From: a bacterium
Lineage (GTDB): Bacteria > Elusimicrobiota > Elusimicrobia > Elusimicrobiales > UBA9959
Assembly: GCA_021811315.1 (NCBI GenBank)
Contig: JAJZPF010000015.1
Coordinates: forward strand, 1 to 54,439
Direction: 5' to 3'
Length of the DNA: 54,439 nt
Position numbers and translations under genes: made by a program
The notes under the pieces: model-generated
Told to the model about the DNA's origin: nothing
Seen by the model: only the letters and a program-made list of their open reading frames with translations
The model's database searches: none
In this document: positions 33,893 through 43,144 of the stretch, one piece after another
Numbering within the stretch: position 1 is the first letter of the stretch
How the letters are laid out: each line of letters begins with the position of its first letter

Positions 33893-34531
33893 TTACTTGG
33901 AGTAGAATTCGACGATGAGCTGCTCGTCGACGGAAATGCTCGACTCCGCGCGGTCGGGCCAGCGCACGAGCTTGCCCTTCTTGGAGCCGGCGTCCCACGA
34001 CAGGAAGCTGGGGCGCTGGGTGGTCTTCTCGGCGTGCTCCAGGCCCTGCTTTACGAGCACGGTCTCGGCGGTCTTCGCGTTTATGGACACCTCGTCGCCG
34101 GGCTTGAGGATGGCGGAGGGGATGTCCAGGCAGCGGCCGTTGACCTGTATGTGGCCGTGGTTCACGAGCTGGCGCGCCGCTTTGAGCGACACGGCGAAAC
34201 CGAGGCGCCGCACGATATTGTCGAGGCGGACTTCCAGGAAGCGCAGCAGGGCCGCGCCGGTCTGGCCCTTGTCCTTGGAGGCCTTGTTGAAGAAGCGCTT
34301 GAACTGGGCTTCGGTCACCTGGGCGGAGAGGCGGGCTATCTGCTTCTCGCGGAGATGTTTGCCGTAATCCGACATCTTGGTCGGGCGCTTGCCGGCGGAG
34401 AAGCGCTTGTCCTTCTCGGCTTTCGCGGCGCGGTCCACAAGGCAGTTAGTGTGGCACTTGGTTCCCTTGAGGAACATCTTCTGACTCACTTTTACGCATT
34501 TCTTGCAGCTGGGTCCGGTATATCTCGACAT
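33893..34531 (-). CDS. rpsD: Ribosomal protein S4
   Basis: A 212-residue 16S rRNA primary binder. S4-type domain at about 97-160 (LRFLEVRLDNIVRRLGFA, RQLVNHGHIQVNGR). The N terminus has three Cys (GPSCKKCVKVSQ and KCHTNC), a zinc-knuckle form of S4. It may autoregulate the alpha operon, but I cannot identify its target site here. Confidence 0.97.
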   Translation of the reverse strand: MSRYTGPSCKKCVKVSQKMFLKGTKCHTNCLVDRAAKAEKDKRFSAGKRPTKMSDYGKHLREKQIARLSAQVTEAQFKRFFNKASKDKGQTGAALLRFLEVRLDNIVRRLGFAVSLKAARQLVNHGHIQVNGRCLDIPSAILKPGDEVSINAKTAETVLVKQGLEHAEKTTQRPSFLSWDAGSKKGKLVRWPDRAESSISVDEQLIVEFYSK

Positions 34532-34578
34532 TAAAAGTCTCCTTGCTATGTTAGCCGGCCGTTAGCCGGCCGGGTTGA

Positions 34579-35007
34579 TTATACTCTGCGCGCCTTGGGC
34601 GGCCTGCAGCCGTTGTGCGGGATCGGGGTGATATCCTTGATGGAGACCACGTGTATGCCGCTCTGGGCGATGCCGCGGATGGCGGTCTCGCGCCCGGGGC
34701 CGGGGCCGCTCACGAAAACCATGGCCTGCCTCACGCCGTAGTCGGCCGCCTTGGCAGAAGCCTTGGCCGCGGTGATCTGCGCCGCGAAGGGTGTGCCCTT
34801 CTTGGTGCCGCGGAAACCGTTGCCGCCGGAAGTGGACCAGGCGATAACGCCGCCCTTCTCGTCGGTAAAGGTTATGATGGTGTTGTTGAAAGAGCAGTTA
34901 ACGTACACGCGGGCGAACGCCACGGTGCGGTAACGGCGCTTGGCCTGAACTTTCTGGTCGGGTTTCTTCGCCCCGTCCTGGGCCTGGTTTTTAATTTCGT
35001 CTGCCAT
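34579..35007 (-). CDS. rpsK: Ribosomal protein S11
   Basis: A 142-residue 30S platform protein. VNCSFNNTIITFTDEKGGVI and PIPHNGCRPPKARRV are signatures. A short Lys/Gln-rich N-terminal extension is present. It lies between rpsM and rpsD. Confidence 0.97.
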   Translation of the reverse strand: MADEIKNQAQDGAKKPDQKVQAKRRYRTVAFARVYVNCSFNNTIITFTDEKGGVIAWSTSGGNGFRGTKKGTPFAAQITAAKASAKAADYGVRQAMVFVSGPGPGRETAIRGIAQSGIHVVSIKDITPIPHNGCRPPKARRV

Positions 35008-35060
35008 AGTTTTAAATCATCCTCCGTAGTATTTCCCCCCGCCCGGCGGGGGGATGCGCC

Positions 35061-35459
35061 TTAAGCCTTCGCCGTCGCTGCCGCCGCCTTGGCGGACGAA
35101 CCTACCGTGCGTCTCCGGCCGCGGCGGGTGCGGGCGTTGGTGCGGGTGCGCTGGCCGCGGCAGGGCAGGTTCCTGCGATGCCGGTAGCCGCGGTAGCTGT
35201 TTATTTCGACAAAGCGTTTAAGGTTGGCGGAGATCTCCCTGCGGAGCTCGCCCTCCACCTTATATTCCTTCGCGATGTAGGCGTTAAGCAGGCCCACCTG
35301 GTCCTCGGTGAGGTCCTTCACCCTGATCTCGGGGTCGATCTGGGCTTTAAGGCCTTCGAGTATTTTTTTGGCCATCGGGCGCCCGATGCCGAAAACATAG
35401 GCGAGGGCGATGCTGACCTTCTTCTCTCTGGGTAAATCCACACCTGCTATACGTGCCAT
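35061..35459 (-). CDS. rpsM: Ribosomal protein S13
   Basis: A 132-residue 30S head protein contacting the P-site t[23 protein letters not shown] and the [17 protein letters not shown] tail are diagnostic. It follows rpmJ by 67 bases. Confidence 0.98.
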   Translation of the reverse strand: MARIAGVDLPREKKVSIALAYVFGIGRPMAKKILEGLKAQIDPEIRVKDLTEDQVGLLNAYIAKEYKVEGELRREISANLKRFVEINSYRGYRHRRNLPCRGQRTRTNARTRRGRRRTVGSSAKAAAATAKA

Positions 35460-35526
35460 ACTTTCTCCTCTTTAACCGCTGTTGATCGATATTTTTCCGG
35501 CGTTAAGCCGGCCGCTGCTTGCTGGT

Positions 35527-35640
35527 TCAGCCCTGGCGCTGCTTGTGGCGCGGATCGTCGCAGATCACGCGTACCACGCCCTTGCGCCTGACTATCACGC
35601 ACTTTACACAAATTTTCTTTACGCTCGCTCTTACTTTCAT
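35527..35640 (-). CDS. rpmJ: Ribosomal protein L36 (zinc form)
   Basis: A 37-residue protein, shorter than common ORF cut-offs. [14 protein letters not shown], then [13 protein letters not shown]: the C-x2-C-x12-C-x4-H zinc set is complete, so this is the C+ form. It lies between infA and rpsM as usual. Confidence 0.97.
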   Translation of the reverse strand: MKVRASVKKICVKCVIVRRKGVVRVICDDPRHKQRQG

Positions 35641-35688
35641 TGAAGCACCTCTGACTGTATTATTCCGCACCGCTTACTGAAATTCGTC

Positions 35689-35910
35689 TTATTTTTCCCT
35701 GTAGACTATCCGGCCCTTGCTGAGATCGTAAGGGGACAGCTCCATTTTCACTTTGTCGCCGGGCAGGATCTTTATATGGTGGATGCGCATCTTGCCGGAA
35801 ATGATGCCGAGTATCGTCTTGCCCGGGGCGATCTCGACCTTGAAAGTGGCGTTAGGGAGGGACTCTTTTACTATGCCCTCGATCTCTATTTTTTCGCTGT
35901 TTTCTGACAT
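35689..35910 (-). CDS. infA: Translation initiation factor IF-1
   Basis: A 73-residue OB-fold factor. It has [36 protein letters not shown] and [13 protein letters not shown]. It blocks the A site during initiation. Position after map and before rpmJ is standard. Confidence 0.97.
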   Translation of the reverse strand: MSENSEKIEIEGIVKESLPNATFKVEIAPGKTILGIISGKMRIHHIKILPGDKVKMELSPYDLSKGRIVYREK

Positions 35911-35956
35911 ATTTATATATTGTACTAAATTATGGCCCCTCCGGGGCGAACCATGC

Positions 35957-36718
35957 TTAACCGGCCTTGGGGACCGCGCTCAGGATATCGCAGCCTTTCT
36001 CGGTCACCGCCACCGTATGCTCGTAGTGGGCCGCCAGGCTGCCGTCCGCGGAAACCGCGGTCCAGCCGTCGTTCTTTATCACCACTTCGGCCCTGCCCAG
36101 GCAGAGCATCGGCTCGATGGCCAGCGTCATGCCGGCCTTCAACAGCGGCCCCGAGCCGGGCTTGCCGAAATTCGGGATGGAGGGCTCCTCGTGGAGATGC
36201 CTGCCTATGCCGTGGCCCGTGAACTCCCGCACCACCGACATGCCGTTCTCCAGCGCGTATTTCTCCACCGCGTGGGATACGTCGCCCAGCCTCGCTCCCG
36301 CCCTTACTTCGGAGAGCGCCATCTCCAGCGACCGGCTGGTCACGTCCATCAGCCGCTTCGCCTGGCCGGAGACCGCCCCGGCCGCCACCGTAACGGCGGC
36401 GTCGCCGTAAAAACCTTCGCAGACCGCGCCCATGTCCAGGCTGACTATGTCGCCTTCGCGGATGATCCGCGCGGGGCTCGGGATGCCGTGCACGATCTCT
36501 TCGTTTATGGAAACGCAGAGCGTCGCCGGATAGCCGCGGTAACCCAGGAAAGCCGGGACGGCGCCCATGTCGCGGACGCTGCTCTCGGCGAACTTATCGA
36601 GCTCCGCCGTAGAAACGCCGGGCTTAACCCGGGACTTCAGATGAAAAAGAACTTCCGCGACCACCCTGGACGCCTTGCGCATCGATTCTATCTCGGCCGG
36701 GGTTTTAATTTCAATCAC
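35957..36718 (-). CDS. map: Methionine aminopeptidase, type Ia
   Basis: A 253-residue two-metal enzyme removing initiator Met. The metal ligands are in [18 protein letters not shown] (two Asp), [12 protein letters not shown] (His), TLAIEPML (Glu) and [10 protein letters not shown] (Glu). It has no N-terminal zinc domain. It is two bases after adk. Confidence 0.96.
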   Translation of the reverse strand: MIEIKTPAEIESMRKASRVVAEVLFHLKSRVKPGVSTAELDKFAESSVRDMGAVPAFLGYRGYPATLCVSINEEIVHGIPSPARIIREGDIVSLDMGAVCEGFYGDAAVTVAAGAVSGQAKRLMDVTSRSLEMALSEVRAGARLGDVSHAVEKYALENGMSVVREFTGHGIGRHLHEEPSIPNFGKPGSGPLLKAGMTLAIEPMLCLGRAEVVIKNDGWTAVSADGSLAAHYEHTVAVTEKGCDILSAVPKAG

Positions 36719-36720
36719 GT

Positions 36721-37359
36721 TTATCGCTTTACCAGAGAGGCTACCTTCTCAGCCACCAACTCGGGAGCGAGCGCCCCGTCCGCTTCGAAAAAATTGCCGG
36801 AAGACCGGTAATAAGCCAGCAGCGGCTCGGTCTGGTCCTTGTAAACCTGCAGGCGCCGGTGAATAACTTCCGGCTTGTCGTCGTCCCGCGTCATGAGCGG
36901 CTTGCCGCAGGCGTCGCAGACGTTTTCCTTGGCCGGCGCGTGGGTGATAGTGTTATAGATCCTGCCGCAGCCGGTGCAGGTGCGCCGCGAGCCCAGGCGC
37001 TTCGTCACTTCCACCTCGGAAACATTGAGAAAGACCACCACGTCCACCGCCTGGCCGCGGGAGGCGAACCAGCTGTCCATCCCTTCGGCCTGGTCCACGG
37101 TGCGGGGCACGCCGTCGAACAGCATCCCCCTGCTCTCCTTGCTCAGCCGGGCCTTGAGGACCTCGAGCACCAGCTTGTCGGGAACCAGGCGGCCGGCCGC
37201 CAGGTATTTGGACACTTCCTGCCCCAGCGGGGTCTTGTTGGCGAGCTCCTCGCGGAAAATATCGCCGGTGGAAACATGGAATAATCCAAGTTTTTGAGAA
37301 AGAACCTTTGCCTGCGTTCCCTTTCCGGAACCAGGGGACCCCAAGAGTATTATATTCAT
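36721..37359 (-). CDS. adk: Adenylate kinase (zinc-lid form)
   Basis: A 212-residue enzyme balancing AMP, ADP and ATP. P-loop GSPGSGKGTQA (about 7-17). The LID has a four-Cys zinc site (CTGCGRIYN...CDACG). DGVPRTVDQAE replaces the usual DGFPRT. It sits in the common secY-adk-map order. Confidence 0.96.
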   Translation of the reverse strand: MNIILLGSPGSGKGTQAKVLSQKLGLFHVSTGDIFREELANKTPLGQEVSKYLAAGRLVPDKLVLEVLKARLSKESRGMLFDGVPRTVDQAEGMDSWFASRGQAVDVVVFLNVSEVEVTKRLGSRRTCTGCGRIYNTITHAPAKENVCDACGKPLMTRDDDKPEVIHRRLQVYKDQTEPLLAYYRSSGNFFEADGALAPELVAEKVASLVKR

Positions 37360-37422
37360 GATCTGTCAGTTAACCGCGAACGGTTTACTTGTTCACTGAA
37401 TTTTTAAGCTTCGCCGGCCCGC

Positions 37423-38754
37423 TCAGCTTCCGACGTTGAACCAGCGGCCCTTCACGCGGGAATTCTTGTAAAAGCCCTCGTAGTTGCGCATCACCAGGTG
37501 CGCCTCGGTCTGCGCGATGGTGTCGAGCGCCACGCCCACCACGATCAGGAGCGAAGTGCCGCCGAAATAGAACGGCACGTTGAATTTGGCCCTCAGGTAG
37601 TCGGGCAGGACGGCTATCAGGGAAACGAACAGCGCGCCGCCGAGGGTGATCCGGTTGAGCACCCACTCGATGTGCTGCGCCGTCGGCTCGCCCGGGCGCA
37701 TGCCGGGGATGAAGCCGCCCCATTTCTTCATGTTCTCGGCCAGGTCCTTAGGGTTGATGCTGACGGAGTTATAGAAGTAGCAGAAGAAGATGATCAGGGC
37801 GACGTAAACCAGCTGGTAAAGGATGCTGGAGTGGTTCATCAGCGCCATCAGCTTCTGGGCCCACGGCGCGCCGGGGTTGAAAGAGCCGATGGTATAGGGG
37901 ACGCTCAGCAGCGAAACCGCGAAGATGACCGCGATAACGCCGGACTGGTCGACTTTCAGGGGCAGGAAAGTGGAGGCGCCGCCGTACATCTTGCGGCCCA
38001 CCATGCGCTGCGCGTACTGCACCGGGATCTTGCGCTGCGCCGTTTCCACCCAGATGACGAAGCCGATGATCAGCAGCACGACCGCGAGTATGAGGATGCC
38101 GGTGAGGAGGCTGATTTCGTCGATCTGGATAAGCTTTATCATGCTCATCACGGCGGACGGCATGCGGTCCACGATGCCGGCGAAGATGATGAGGGAGATG
38201 CCGTTGCCGATGCCGCGCTCGGTGATCTGCTCGCCCAGCCACATCACGAAGATGGTGCCGGTGACCAGCGTGACCACGGTCACGAAATAGAAGCCGAGGG
38301 TCGGGTTGGCCACGATCTGGGGGCCGTTGCCGCCGGCGCCCATCTTGGTCATGGCGATGGTCAGGCCCAGCGACTGGAAAGCCGCGAGCCCCAGCGTAAA
38401 GTAGCGCGTAAACTGCGTTATTTTCTTGCGGCCGCTTTCGCCTTCTTTCTGGAGGCGGTCGAGCACCGGGAAAATATGCGCGCCCTGGACCAGGCTCATG
38501 ATGATGGAGGCGTTGATGTAAGGCATCACGCCCATCGAGAAGATGGAGAACCGGCTCAGCGCGCCGCCGGAGAAGATATCCAGGAAGCCCAGGATCGAGC
38601 CCTTCTGGGCCGCGAAGATGGCCTGCAGCGCCGCGGTATTGATGCCGGGTATCGGGATAGTCGCGCCGAGGCGGTAGACAGCGAGCGCCCCGAGCACGAA
38701 GAATATCCGTTTTTTAAGATCCTCTATCTTAAAAATGTCGGTTATCTGTTGCAT
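37423..38754 (-). CDS. secY: Preprotein translocase subunit SecY
   Basis: A 443-residue ten-helix channel of the Sec translocon. IPGINTAALQA, GIGNGISLIIFAGIV and FCYFYNSVSINPKDLAENMK are signatures, and the cytosolic loop AQRKIPVQYAQRMVG binds SecA/ribosome. Its ATG overlaps the rplO stop by one base. Confidence 0.97.
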   Translation of the reverse strand: MQQITDIFKIEDLKKRIFFVLGALAVYRLGATIPIPGINTAALQAIFAAQKGSILGFLDIFSGGALSRFSIFSMGVMPYINASIIMSLVQGAHIFPVLDRLQKEGESGRKKITQFTRYFTLGLAAFQSLGLTIAMTKMGAGGNGPQIVANPTLGFYFVTVVTLVTGTIFVMWLGEQITERGIGNGISLIIFAGIVDRMPSAVMSMIKLIQIDEISLLTGILILAVVLLIIGFVIWVETAQRKIPVQYAQRMVGRKMYGGASTFLPLKVDQSGVIAVIFAVSLLSVPYTIGSFNPGAPWAQKLMALMNHSSILYQLVYVALIIFFCYFYNSVSINPKDLAENMKKWGGFIPGMRPGEPTAQHIEWVLNRITLGGALFVSLIAVLPDYLRAKFNVPFYFGGTSLLIVVGVALDTIAQTEAHLVMRNYEGFYKNSRVKGRWFNVGS

Positions 38755-39278
38755 TATTTCTTGTCCGTTTTGGCGGCCTTCTTGGAGGCGTTCTGGGCGT
38801 CCACGACGGCCTGCTTGGCCGCTTTAAGCCCGACGAGCAGGGTAATCTTGCCGCCGGCCTTGGTTATCTTGTCGGCCGCGCCTTTGGAGAAGGAATGCGC
38901 CGTGACGTTGAGGGCTTTCGTGACTTCCCCGTTGCCGAGGACCTTCACCAGCGTGTCGTGCTTGATCAGCCTGCGCTTGAGCATGTCGGCCGGGGTGACG
39001 GTGGCGCCGGCGGGGAAATTCTTCTCGAGCGAGGAGAGGTTGATCCACTCGTAGTACTGGCGGAACTGCACGTTGCTGAAGCCGCTCTTGGGGATGCGGC
39101 GCAGCAGCGGGGTCTGCCCGCCTTCGAAACCGACGGGCTTGGTGCCGCCGGAAGTGGCGTGCTGCCCTTTCTGCCCGCGGGTGGAGGTCTGGCCGTGGCC
39201 GGAGCCCTGGCCGGTGCCGAGGCGCTTGCGCTTGTGCATTGAGCCGTAATGAGGCTTAAGATTGTGAAGTGAGATCAT
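38754..39278 (-). CDS. rplO: Ribosomal protein L15
   Basis: A 174-residue 50S protein. KRKRLGTGQGSGHGQTSTRG and GGQTPLLRRIPKSGF are signatures. The C-terminal tail (ASKKAAKTDKK) adds about 15 residues. It is preceded directly by rpsE: the usual rpmD (L30) gene is missing from the 93-base gap 39279-39371. Confidence 0.97.
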   Translation of the reverse strand: MISLHNLKPHYGSMHKRKRLGTGQGSGHGQTSTRGQKGQHATSGGTKPVGFEGGQTPLLRRIPKSGFSNVQFRQYYEWINLSSLEKNFPAGATVTPADMLKRRLIKHDTLVKVLGNGEVTKALNVTAHSFSKGAADKITKAGGKITLLVGLKAAKQAVVDAQNASKKAAKTDKK

Positions 39279-39371
39279 AGTGTTTCATTCCTTTGGAGGT
39301 GCCGTATCGGGCGCTATGCGCATCAGACGGCCTCCTGTGTTTCCCGAAATCGTCGTTCCGAAGCGGCGGCT

Positions 39372-39926
39372 CTATTCCTTGCCGCGGATCTTCATTACTT
39401 CTTCCTTGCTCTTGAGCCTCTTGAGGGCGTCGAGAGTCGCGTAAACCGTGTTGAACGCGTTGCGGGTGCCGAGGTTCTTGGTAAGGATGTTCTTGACCCC
39501 GCCCGCTTCGAGCACGGCGCGCACGCCGCCGCCGGCTATCAGGCCGGTGCCGCCCACGGCGGGCTTCATCCAGACCTTGCCCGCGCCGAACCGGCCTTCG
39601 ATCTCGTGCGGTATAGTGAAATCCACGAGAGGGAACTGGAACATTTCCTTGCGGGCGCCGGCGGTGCCTTTCTGTATGGCGCCCTGCACCTCGTTGGATT
39701 TGCCGAGGCCTACGCCGACCTTGCCGCAATTATCGCCGACCACCACGAGGGCGTTGAAGGAGAAGCGCTTGCCGCCCTTCACGACCTTGGTTACGCGGTT
39801 GACCACGACGGTCACTACTTTTTCCTCTTTGGCGTCGGTCAGGTCGAGCTCCATAGCCTCGCCGGGGGTCTTGCCCTGGGCGTTGAGTTCTTTGCTGGTC
39901 TTAAGCTGTTTCTGGTTTCTGAGCAT
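39372..39926 (-). CDS. rpsE: Ribosomal protein S5
   Basis: A 184-residue 30S protein for decoding accuracy. [20 protein letters not shown] is the double-stranded-RNA-type domain, and [18 protein letters not shown] is a signature. The N terminus has a ~25-residue hydrophilic extension. No rpmD follows. Confidence 0.97.
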   Translation of the reverse strand: MLRNQKQLKTSKELNAQGKTPGEAMELDLTDAKEEKVVTVVVNRVTKVVKGGKRFSFNALVVVGDNCGKVGVGLGKSNEVQGAIQKGTAGARKEMFQFPLVDFTIPHEIEGRFGAGKVWMKPAVGGTGLIAGGGVRAVLEAGGVKNILTKNLGTRNAFNTVYATLDALKRLKSKEEVMKIRGKE

Positions 39927-39940
39927 TTTTGGAGTCTCCC

Positions 39941-40303
39941 TTAGAATTTCAAGCCGGCTTCGCGGGCGGCGTCAGCGAGGGCCTTGATGCGGCCGTGGTA
40001 GATCCTGCCGCCGCGGTCGAAACAGACTTCGGTAACGCCCTTGGCGATGGCGCGCTTGGCGAGGAGGGCTCCGACCGTCTTGGCGGAATCCAGGCTCTTG
40101 CCGGACTTGAACTTGCCCTTCAGGTCCTTTTCCAGGCTGGAGGCGGCCGCGAGGGTCACGCCCTTCTTGTCGTCGACGACCTGGGCGTAGATGTACTTGG
40201 TGCCCCGGTAGACGCTCAGCCTCAGCTTATGGATGCCGTTGGCGAACAGGCCGTTCCTTGAGCGGATCTTGCGGAATTCGTAGCGTTCTTGTTTGCTTAT
40301 CAT
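39941..40303 (-). CDS. rplR: Ribosomal protein L18
   Basis: A 120-residue 5S rRNA binder. [18 protein letters not shown] and [20 protein letters not shown] are signatures. Normal length and place between rplF and rpsE. Confidence 0.97.
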   Translation of the reverse strand: MISKQERYEFRKIRSRNGLFANGIHKLRLSVYRGTKYIYAQVVDDKKGVTLAAASSLEKDLKGKFKSGKSLDSAKTVGALLAKRAIAKGVTEVCFDRGGRIYHGRIKALADAAREAGLKF

Positions 40304-40318
40304 ATTGGATCTCCCTGG

Positions 40319-40897
40319 TTATTTCTTAGCCGCACCGCCGGCAGCACCCGCGCTGGCGCCCGCCGCCGTCTTGCCGGCCTTGCGGATGATGTGCTCGCCC
40401 TGGTATTTGATGCCGGTGCCCTTGTAGGGTTCCGGGGGTTTAATGCGCTTGATCTGGGCGGCCAGGTTGCCCACCGCTTCCCTGTCTATGCCCTTTATGG
40501 TAAGGACGACCTGCTTGGGGTCGAAAGACATCTTGATCCCGGCCGGGATGTCCACGATCACGGGGTGGGAGAAACCCAGCTGCATGGAGACGCGGTTGCC
40601 TTCTACGGCTCCCTTGAAACCTACGCCGCTGATCTCGAGCACCTTTTCAAATTCTTTGGTCACGCCGGACACCATGTTGTTCACGCGGGCCCTGGCGGTG
40701 CCGAAAAGCGCGCCTTTGTCGGCGGCGCCCTTGGCTATGCTGATATTGATGTTCGCGTCCTTGACCTCGGCGTCGATGCCGTCGGGCAGGGAGAACGAGA
40801 GCTTGCCCAGGGGGCCTTCTACAAGGACCTTCCTGTTATCCACCCTGGCTTTTACTTTTTCCGGAAGCGCTATCGGCTTTTTTCCAATTCTGCTCAT
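40319..40897 (-). CDS. rplF: Ribosomal protein L6
   Basis: A 192-residue 50S protein. MSRIGKKPIALPEKVKARVD and IKRIKPPEPYKGTGIKYQGE (near 155-175) are signatures. A Gly/Ala-rich tail (about 16 residues) extends the C terminus. Confidence 0.97.
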   Translation of the reverse strand: MSRIGKKPIALPEKVKARVDNRKVLVEGPLGKLSFSLPDGIDAEVKDANINISIAKGAADKGALFGTARARVNNMVSGVTKEFEKVLEISGVGFKGAVEGNRVSMQLGFSHPVIVDIPAGIKMSFDPKQVVLTIKGIDREAVGNLAAQIKRIKPPEPYKGTGIKYQGEHIIRKAGKTAAGASAGAAGGAAKK

Positions 40898-40934
40898 ATT
40901 ATGTTTACCTCTTTCTTAAATCAGTTCCGTATTC

Positions 40935-40962
40935 CAGACTCCCGACTCTCGACTCTGTGACC
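40935..40962. repeat. Degenerate heptamer tract between rpsH and rplF
   Basis: CAGACTC, CCGACTC, TCGACTC and TGTGACC in strict 7-base steps. Same style as the tracts at 22935, 24622 and 41426. Confidence 0.7.
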
Positions 40963-40968
40963 CGGTCC

Positions 40969-41376
40969 TTACCAGACCTGGCAGAGCACTTCGCCGCCGA
41001 GCTTCTGCTTCTTGGCGTCCGCGTCGGTCAGCAGGCCCTTCGAAGTCGAGACTATCGTCACGCCGAAGGCGGCGCGCACGTGGGGCATCTCGTCGTGGGC
41101 CCTGTAGATGCGCAGGCCGGGCTTCGAGACGCGGCGGATGCCGTTTATCACGGGCTGCTTGTCCATCGTGTACTTCAGCGTGATGCGGATCACGCCGCGC
41201 CGGTCTATGGTCTTGTCCAGTTTCGGGTCAAGCACCTTGAAATTCGAAACGAAGCCCTCGTCCTTGAGGACCTTTACGAGCCCGACCTTGATGCCCGAAA
41301 AGGGCACGTCCACCCGCTCTTTCTTCTTGGTCGTGGCGTTCTTTATCGCGCACAGCATGTTTGCTATAGGATCCAT
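40969..41376 (-). CDS. rpsH: Ribosomal protein S8
   Basis: A 135-residue 16S binder. MDPIANMLCAIKNATTKKKE and the C-terminal half (STSKGLLTDADAKKQKLGGE) are typical. It is a known spc regulator in E. coli, but no target is identified here. Heptamer tracts lie on both sides. Confidence 0.97.
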   Translation of the reverse strand: MDPIANMLCAIKNATTKKKERVDVPFSGIKVGLVKVLKDEGFVSNFKVLDPKLDKTIDRRGVIRITLKYTMDKQPVINGIRRVSKPGLRIYRAHDEMPHVRAAFGVTIVSTSKGLLTDADAKKQKLGGEVLCQVW

Positions 41377-41425
41377 TTTTTCACCTCTTAATCTGAAAAC
41401 TTACGCAGGCCGCGGCCCTAACTGC

Positions 41426-41460
41426 TTGTGACTTGTGACCTGTGACTCGTGACTGCCGTA
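41426..41460. repeat. Degenerate heptamer tract between rpsN and rpsH
   Basis: TTGTGAC, TTGTGAC, CTGTGAC, TCGTGAC and TGCCGTA, five units in a 7-base step with the first two identical. Confidence 0.75.
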
Positions 41461-41646
41461 TTACCAGCTCGACTTCCTGAGACCGGGGATCAGGCCTTCG
41501 TGCGCCATCTTCCTCAGGCATATCCTGCAGAGCCCGAAATCGCGGTAGTAGCCGCGCGGCCTGCCGCAGATCTGGCAGCGGTTGCGGAAGCGCGTAGAGA
41601 ACTTCTGGGGTTTGCGCATCTTCGCCATCCAAGCATATGTAGCCAT
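41461..41646 (-). CDS. rpsN: Ribosomal protein S14, zinc form (type Z)
   Basis: A 61-residue S14. [20 protein letters not shown] and CLRKMAHEG complete the C-x2-C-x12-C-x2-C zinc ribbon. It is shorter than the zinc-free form (~100). Position between rplE and rpsH is standard. Confidence 0.97.
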   Translation of the reverse strand: MATYAWMAKMRKPQKFSTRFRNRCQICGRPRGYYRDFGLCRICLRKMAHEGLIPGLRKSSW

Positions 41647-41677
41647 GTCTTTCTCCTATTATTAAAAACGTTCGACT

Positions 41678-42394
41678 TTAGTTCTTCACTTCCGGCTTCG
41701 CGGGCTTCTTGAACGGCATGCCCATGTTTTCCAGCAGGGCCTGGCCCTTCTTGTTGTCGCCGGCGGTGGTCACGAAAGTTATGTTCATGCCGCGCGCCTT
41801 GGGCGATTTTTCCATGTTGACTTCGGGGAAGATGTGGTGCTCGCGCAGGCCGAGGTTCAGGTTGCCGCGCCCGTCGAAGAACCGGGGGTCGATGCCCTGG
41901 AAATCGCGCATGCGGGGGACCGAGACCGACACGAAGCGGTCGAAGAACTCGTACATCCGCGCTCCGCGCAGCGTGACGCGCACGGCTATGGGCATGCCCT
42001 CGCGCAGCTTGAAGTTCGAGATGGACTTCTTCGCGCGGCGCACCTGGGGCGCCTGGCCGGAGATGACCGTAAGGTCTTCCTTGGCGAGGTCCAGGGCCTG
42101 GATGTTCTCCTTGGCCTCGCTGACGCCGATGTTGATCACGATCTTTATGATCTTGGGGGCGGCCATCGGGGAAGTCAGGTTGAATTCCTTCATGAGCGCC
42201 GGCCTCACGGTATTGAGGTACAGTTCGTTCATGCGCACTTTATAGCCCTTGGGCATGGGGATGACGGCGCCTTTATGGGCCTCGGTCACCTGCACTTTCT
42301 GGTGCTGTTCCTTGCTCTTGGCCTTCTGCTGCTCTTTGGTGGCAGAGTGCTCTTTGTGCTCTTTCTTCGGTTCTTTGGGTGTATCCTTCGCCAT
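41678..42394 (-). CDS. rplE: Ribosomal protein L5 with long N-terminal extension
   Basis: 238 residues, against about 180 usually. The family begins around residue 55 (MNELYLNTVRPALMKEF). A Lys/His/Glu/Gln-rich stretch of ~50 residues precedes it (KEHKEHSATKEQQKAKSKEQ). AGAGGT eight bases before the first ATG supports the long start. GRGNLNLGLREHHIFPE is a signature. L5 binds 5S rRNA and contacts S13 in the head bridge. The added tail is a disordered polyelectrolyte, rare in L5. Confidence 0.93.
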   Translation of the reverse strand: MAKDTPKEPKKEHKEHSATKEQQKAKSKEQHQKVQVTEAHKGAVIPMPKGYKVRMNELYLNTVRPALMKEFNLTSPMAAPKIIKIVINIGVSEAKENIQALDLAKEDLTVISGQAPQVRRAKKSISNFKLREGMPIAVRVTLRGARMYEFFDRFVSVSVPRMRDFQGIDPRFFDGRGNLNLGLREHHIFPEVNMEKSPKARGMNITFVTTAGDNKKGQALLENMGMPFKKPAKPEVKN

Positions 42395-42407
42395 TTAAAT
42401 TACCTCT

Positions 42408-42716
42408 TTAGATTATCGTCTCGCCGCATTTCTTGCAGGCGCGCATCTTTTCGCCGCCCTGGACCACAACTTTAACGCGGGCGGGCTTGTTGCACTTGGG
42501 GCAGACCAGCTGCACGTTGGAAATGCTCATCGCCGCTTCCATCTTGTGGATGCCGCCGGGCTTCTCCTTGGTCGTCTTTTTGTGCTTGGAGACTATGTTG
42601 ATCCCCATCACGACCACCTTGCGCGTTACGGGCAGGAGCTCTTTCACTTCGCCTTTTTTGCCCTTGTCCTTGCCGGCTATAACTATGACAGTGTCTTTTT
42701 TCCTGAGTTTAAGCAT
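42408..42716 (-). CDS. rplX: Ribosomal protein L24
   Basis: A 102-residue 50S assembly initiator with a KOW motif (IVIAGKDKGKKGEVKELLPV). The C terminus has VCPKCNKPARV and CKKCGETII, a second zinc-type four-Cys site found in some bacterial L24. Confidence 0.96.
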   Translation of the reverse strand: MLKLRKKDTVIVIAGKDKGKKGEVKELLPVTRKVVVMGINIVSKHKKTTKEKPGGIHKMEAAMSISNVQLVCPKCNKPARVKVVVQGGEKMRACKKCGETII

Positions 42717-42731
42717 GATTTTTCCGCCTTA

Positions 42732-43100
42732 TTAAATTACTTCCGGAGCGAGCGAGACTATCTTGAGATAGTTCTTCGCGCGCAGCTCGCGGGCGACCGG
42801 CCCGAAAACGCGGGTGCCCTTGGGCTCGCCGTTCTCGTCGATGATGCAGACGGCGTTATCGTCAAAGCGTATGTAGGAACCGTCGGCGCGGCGCACTTCC
42901 TTCCTCACGCGCACCACCACGGCCTTCACTACCTCGCCTTTCTTTATCGCGGCGTGCGGGGTGGCGTCCTTCACCGAGCAGACCACCGTGTCGCCCAGGA
43001 AAGCGTAGCGGCGGTAGCTGCCGCCCATCACGTGGAAGCACATGAGCTTCCTGGCGCCGGAATTATCGGCCACGTTCAACATCGTTCTCAACTGTATCAT
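42732..43100 (-). CDS. rplN: Ribosomal protein L14
   Basis: A 122-residue 50S protein. [20 protein letters not shown] and [20 protein letters not shown] are signatures. Length normal. Confidence 0.98.
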   Translation of the reverse strand: MIQLRTMLNVADNSGARKLMCFHVMGGSYRRYAFLGDTVVCSVKDATPHAAIKKGEVVKAVVVRVRKEVRRADGSYIRFDDNAVCIIDENGEPKGTRVFGPVARELRAKNYLKIVSLAPEVI

Positions 43101-43144
43101 AGATCGTTCCTTTTCACTGAATTCTGTTTATCACCCGGCAGCCG

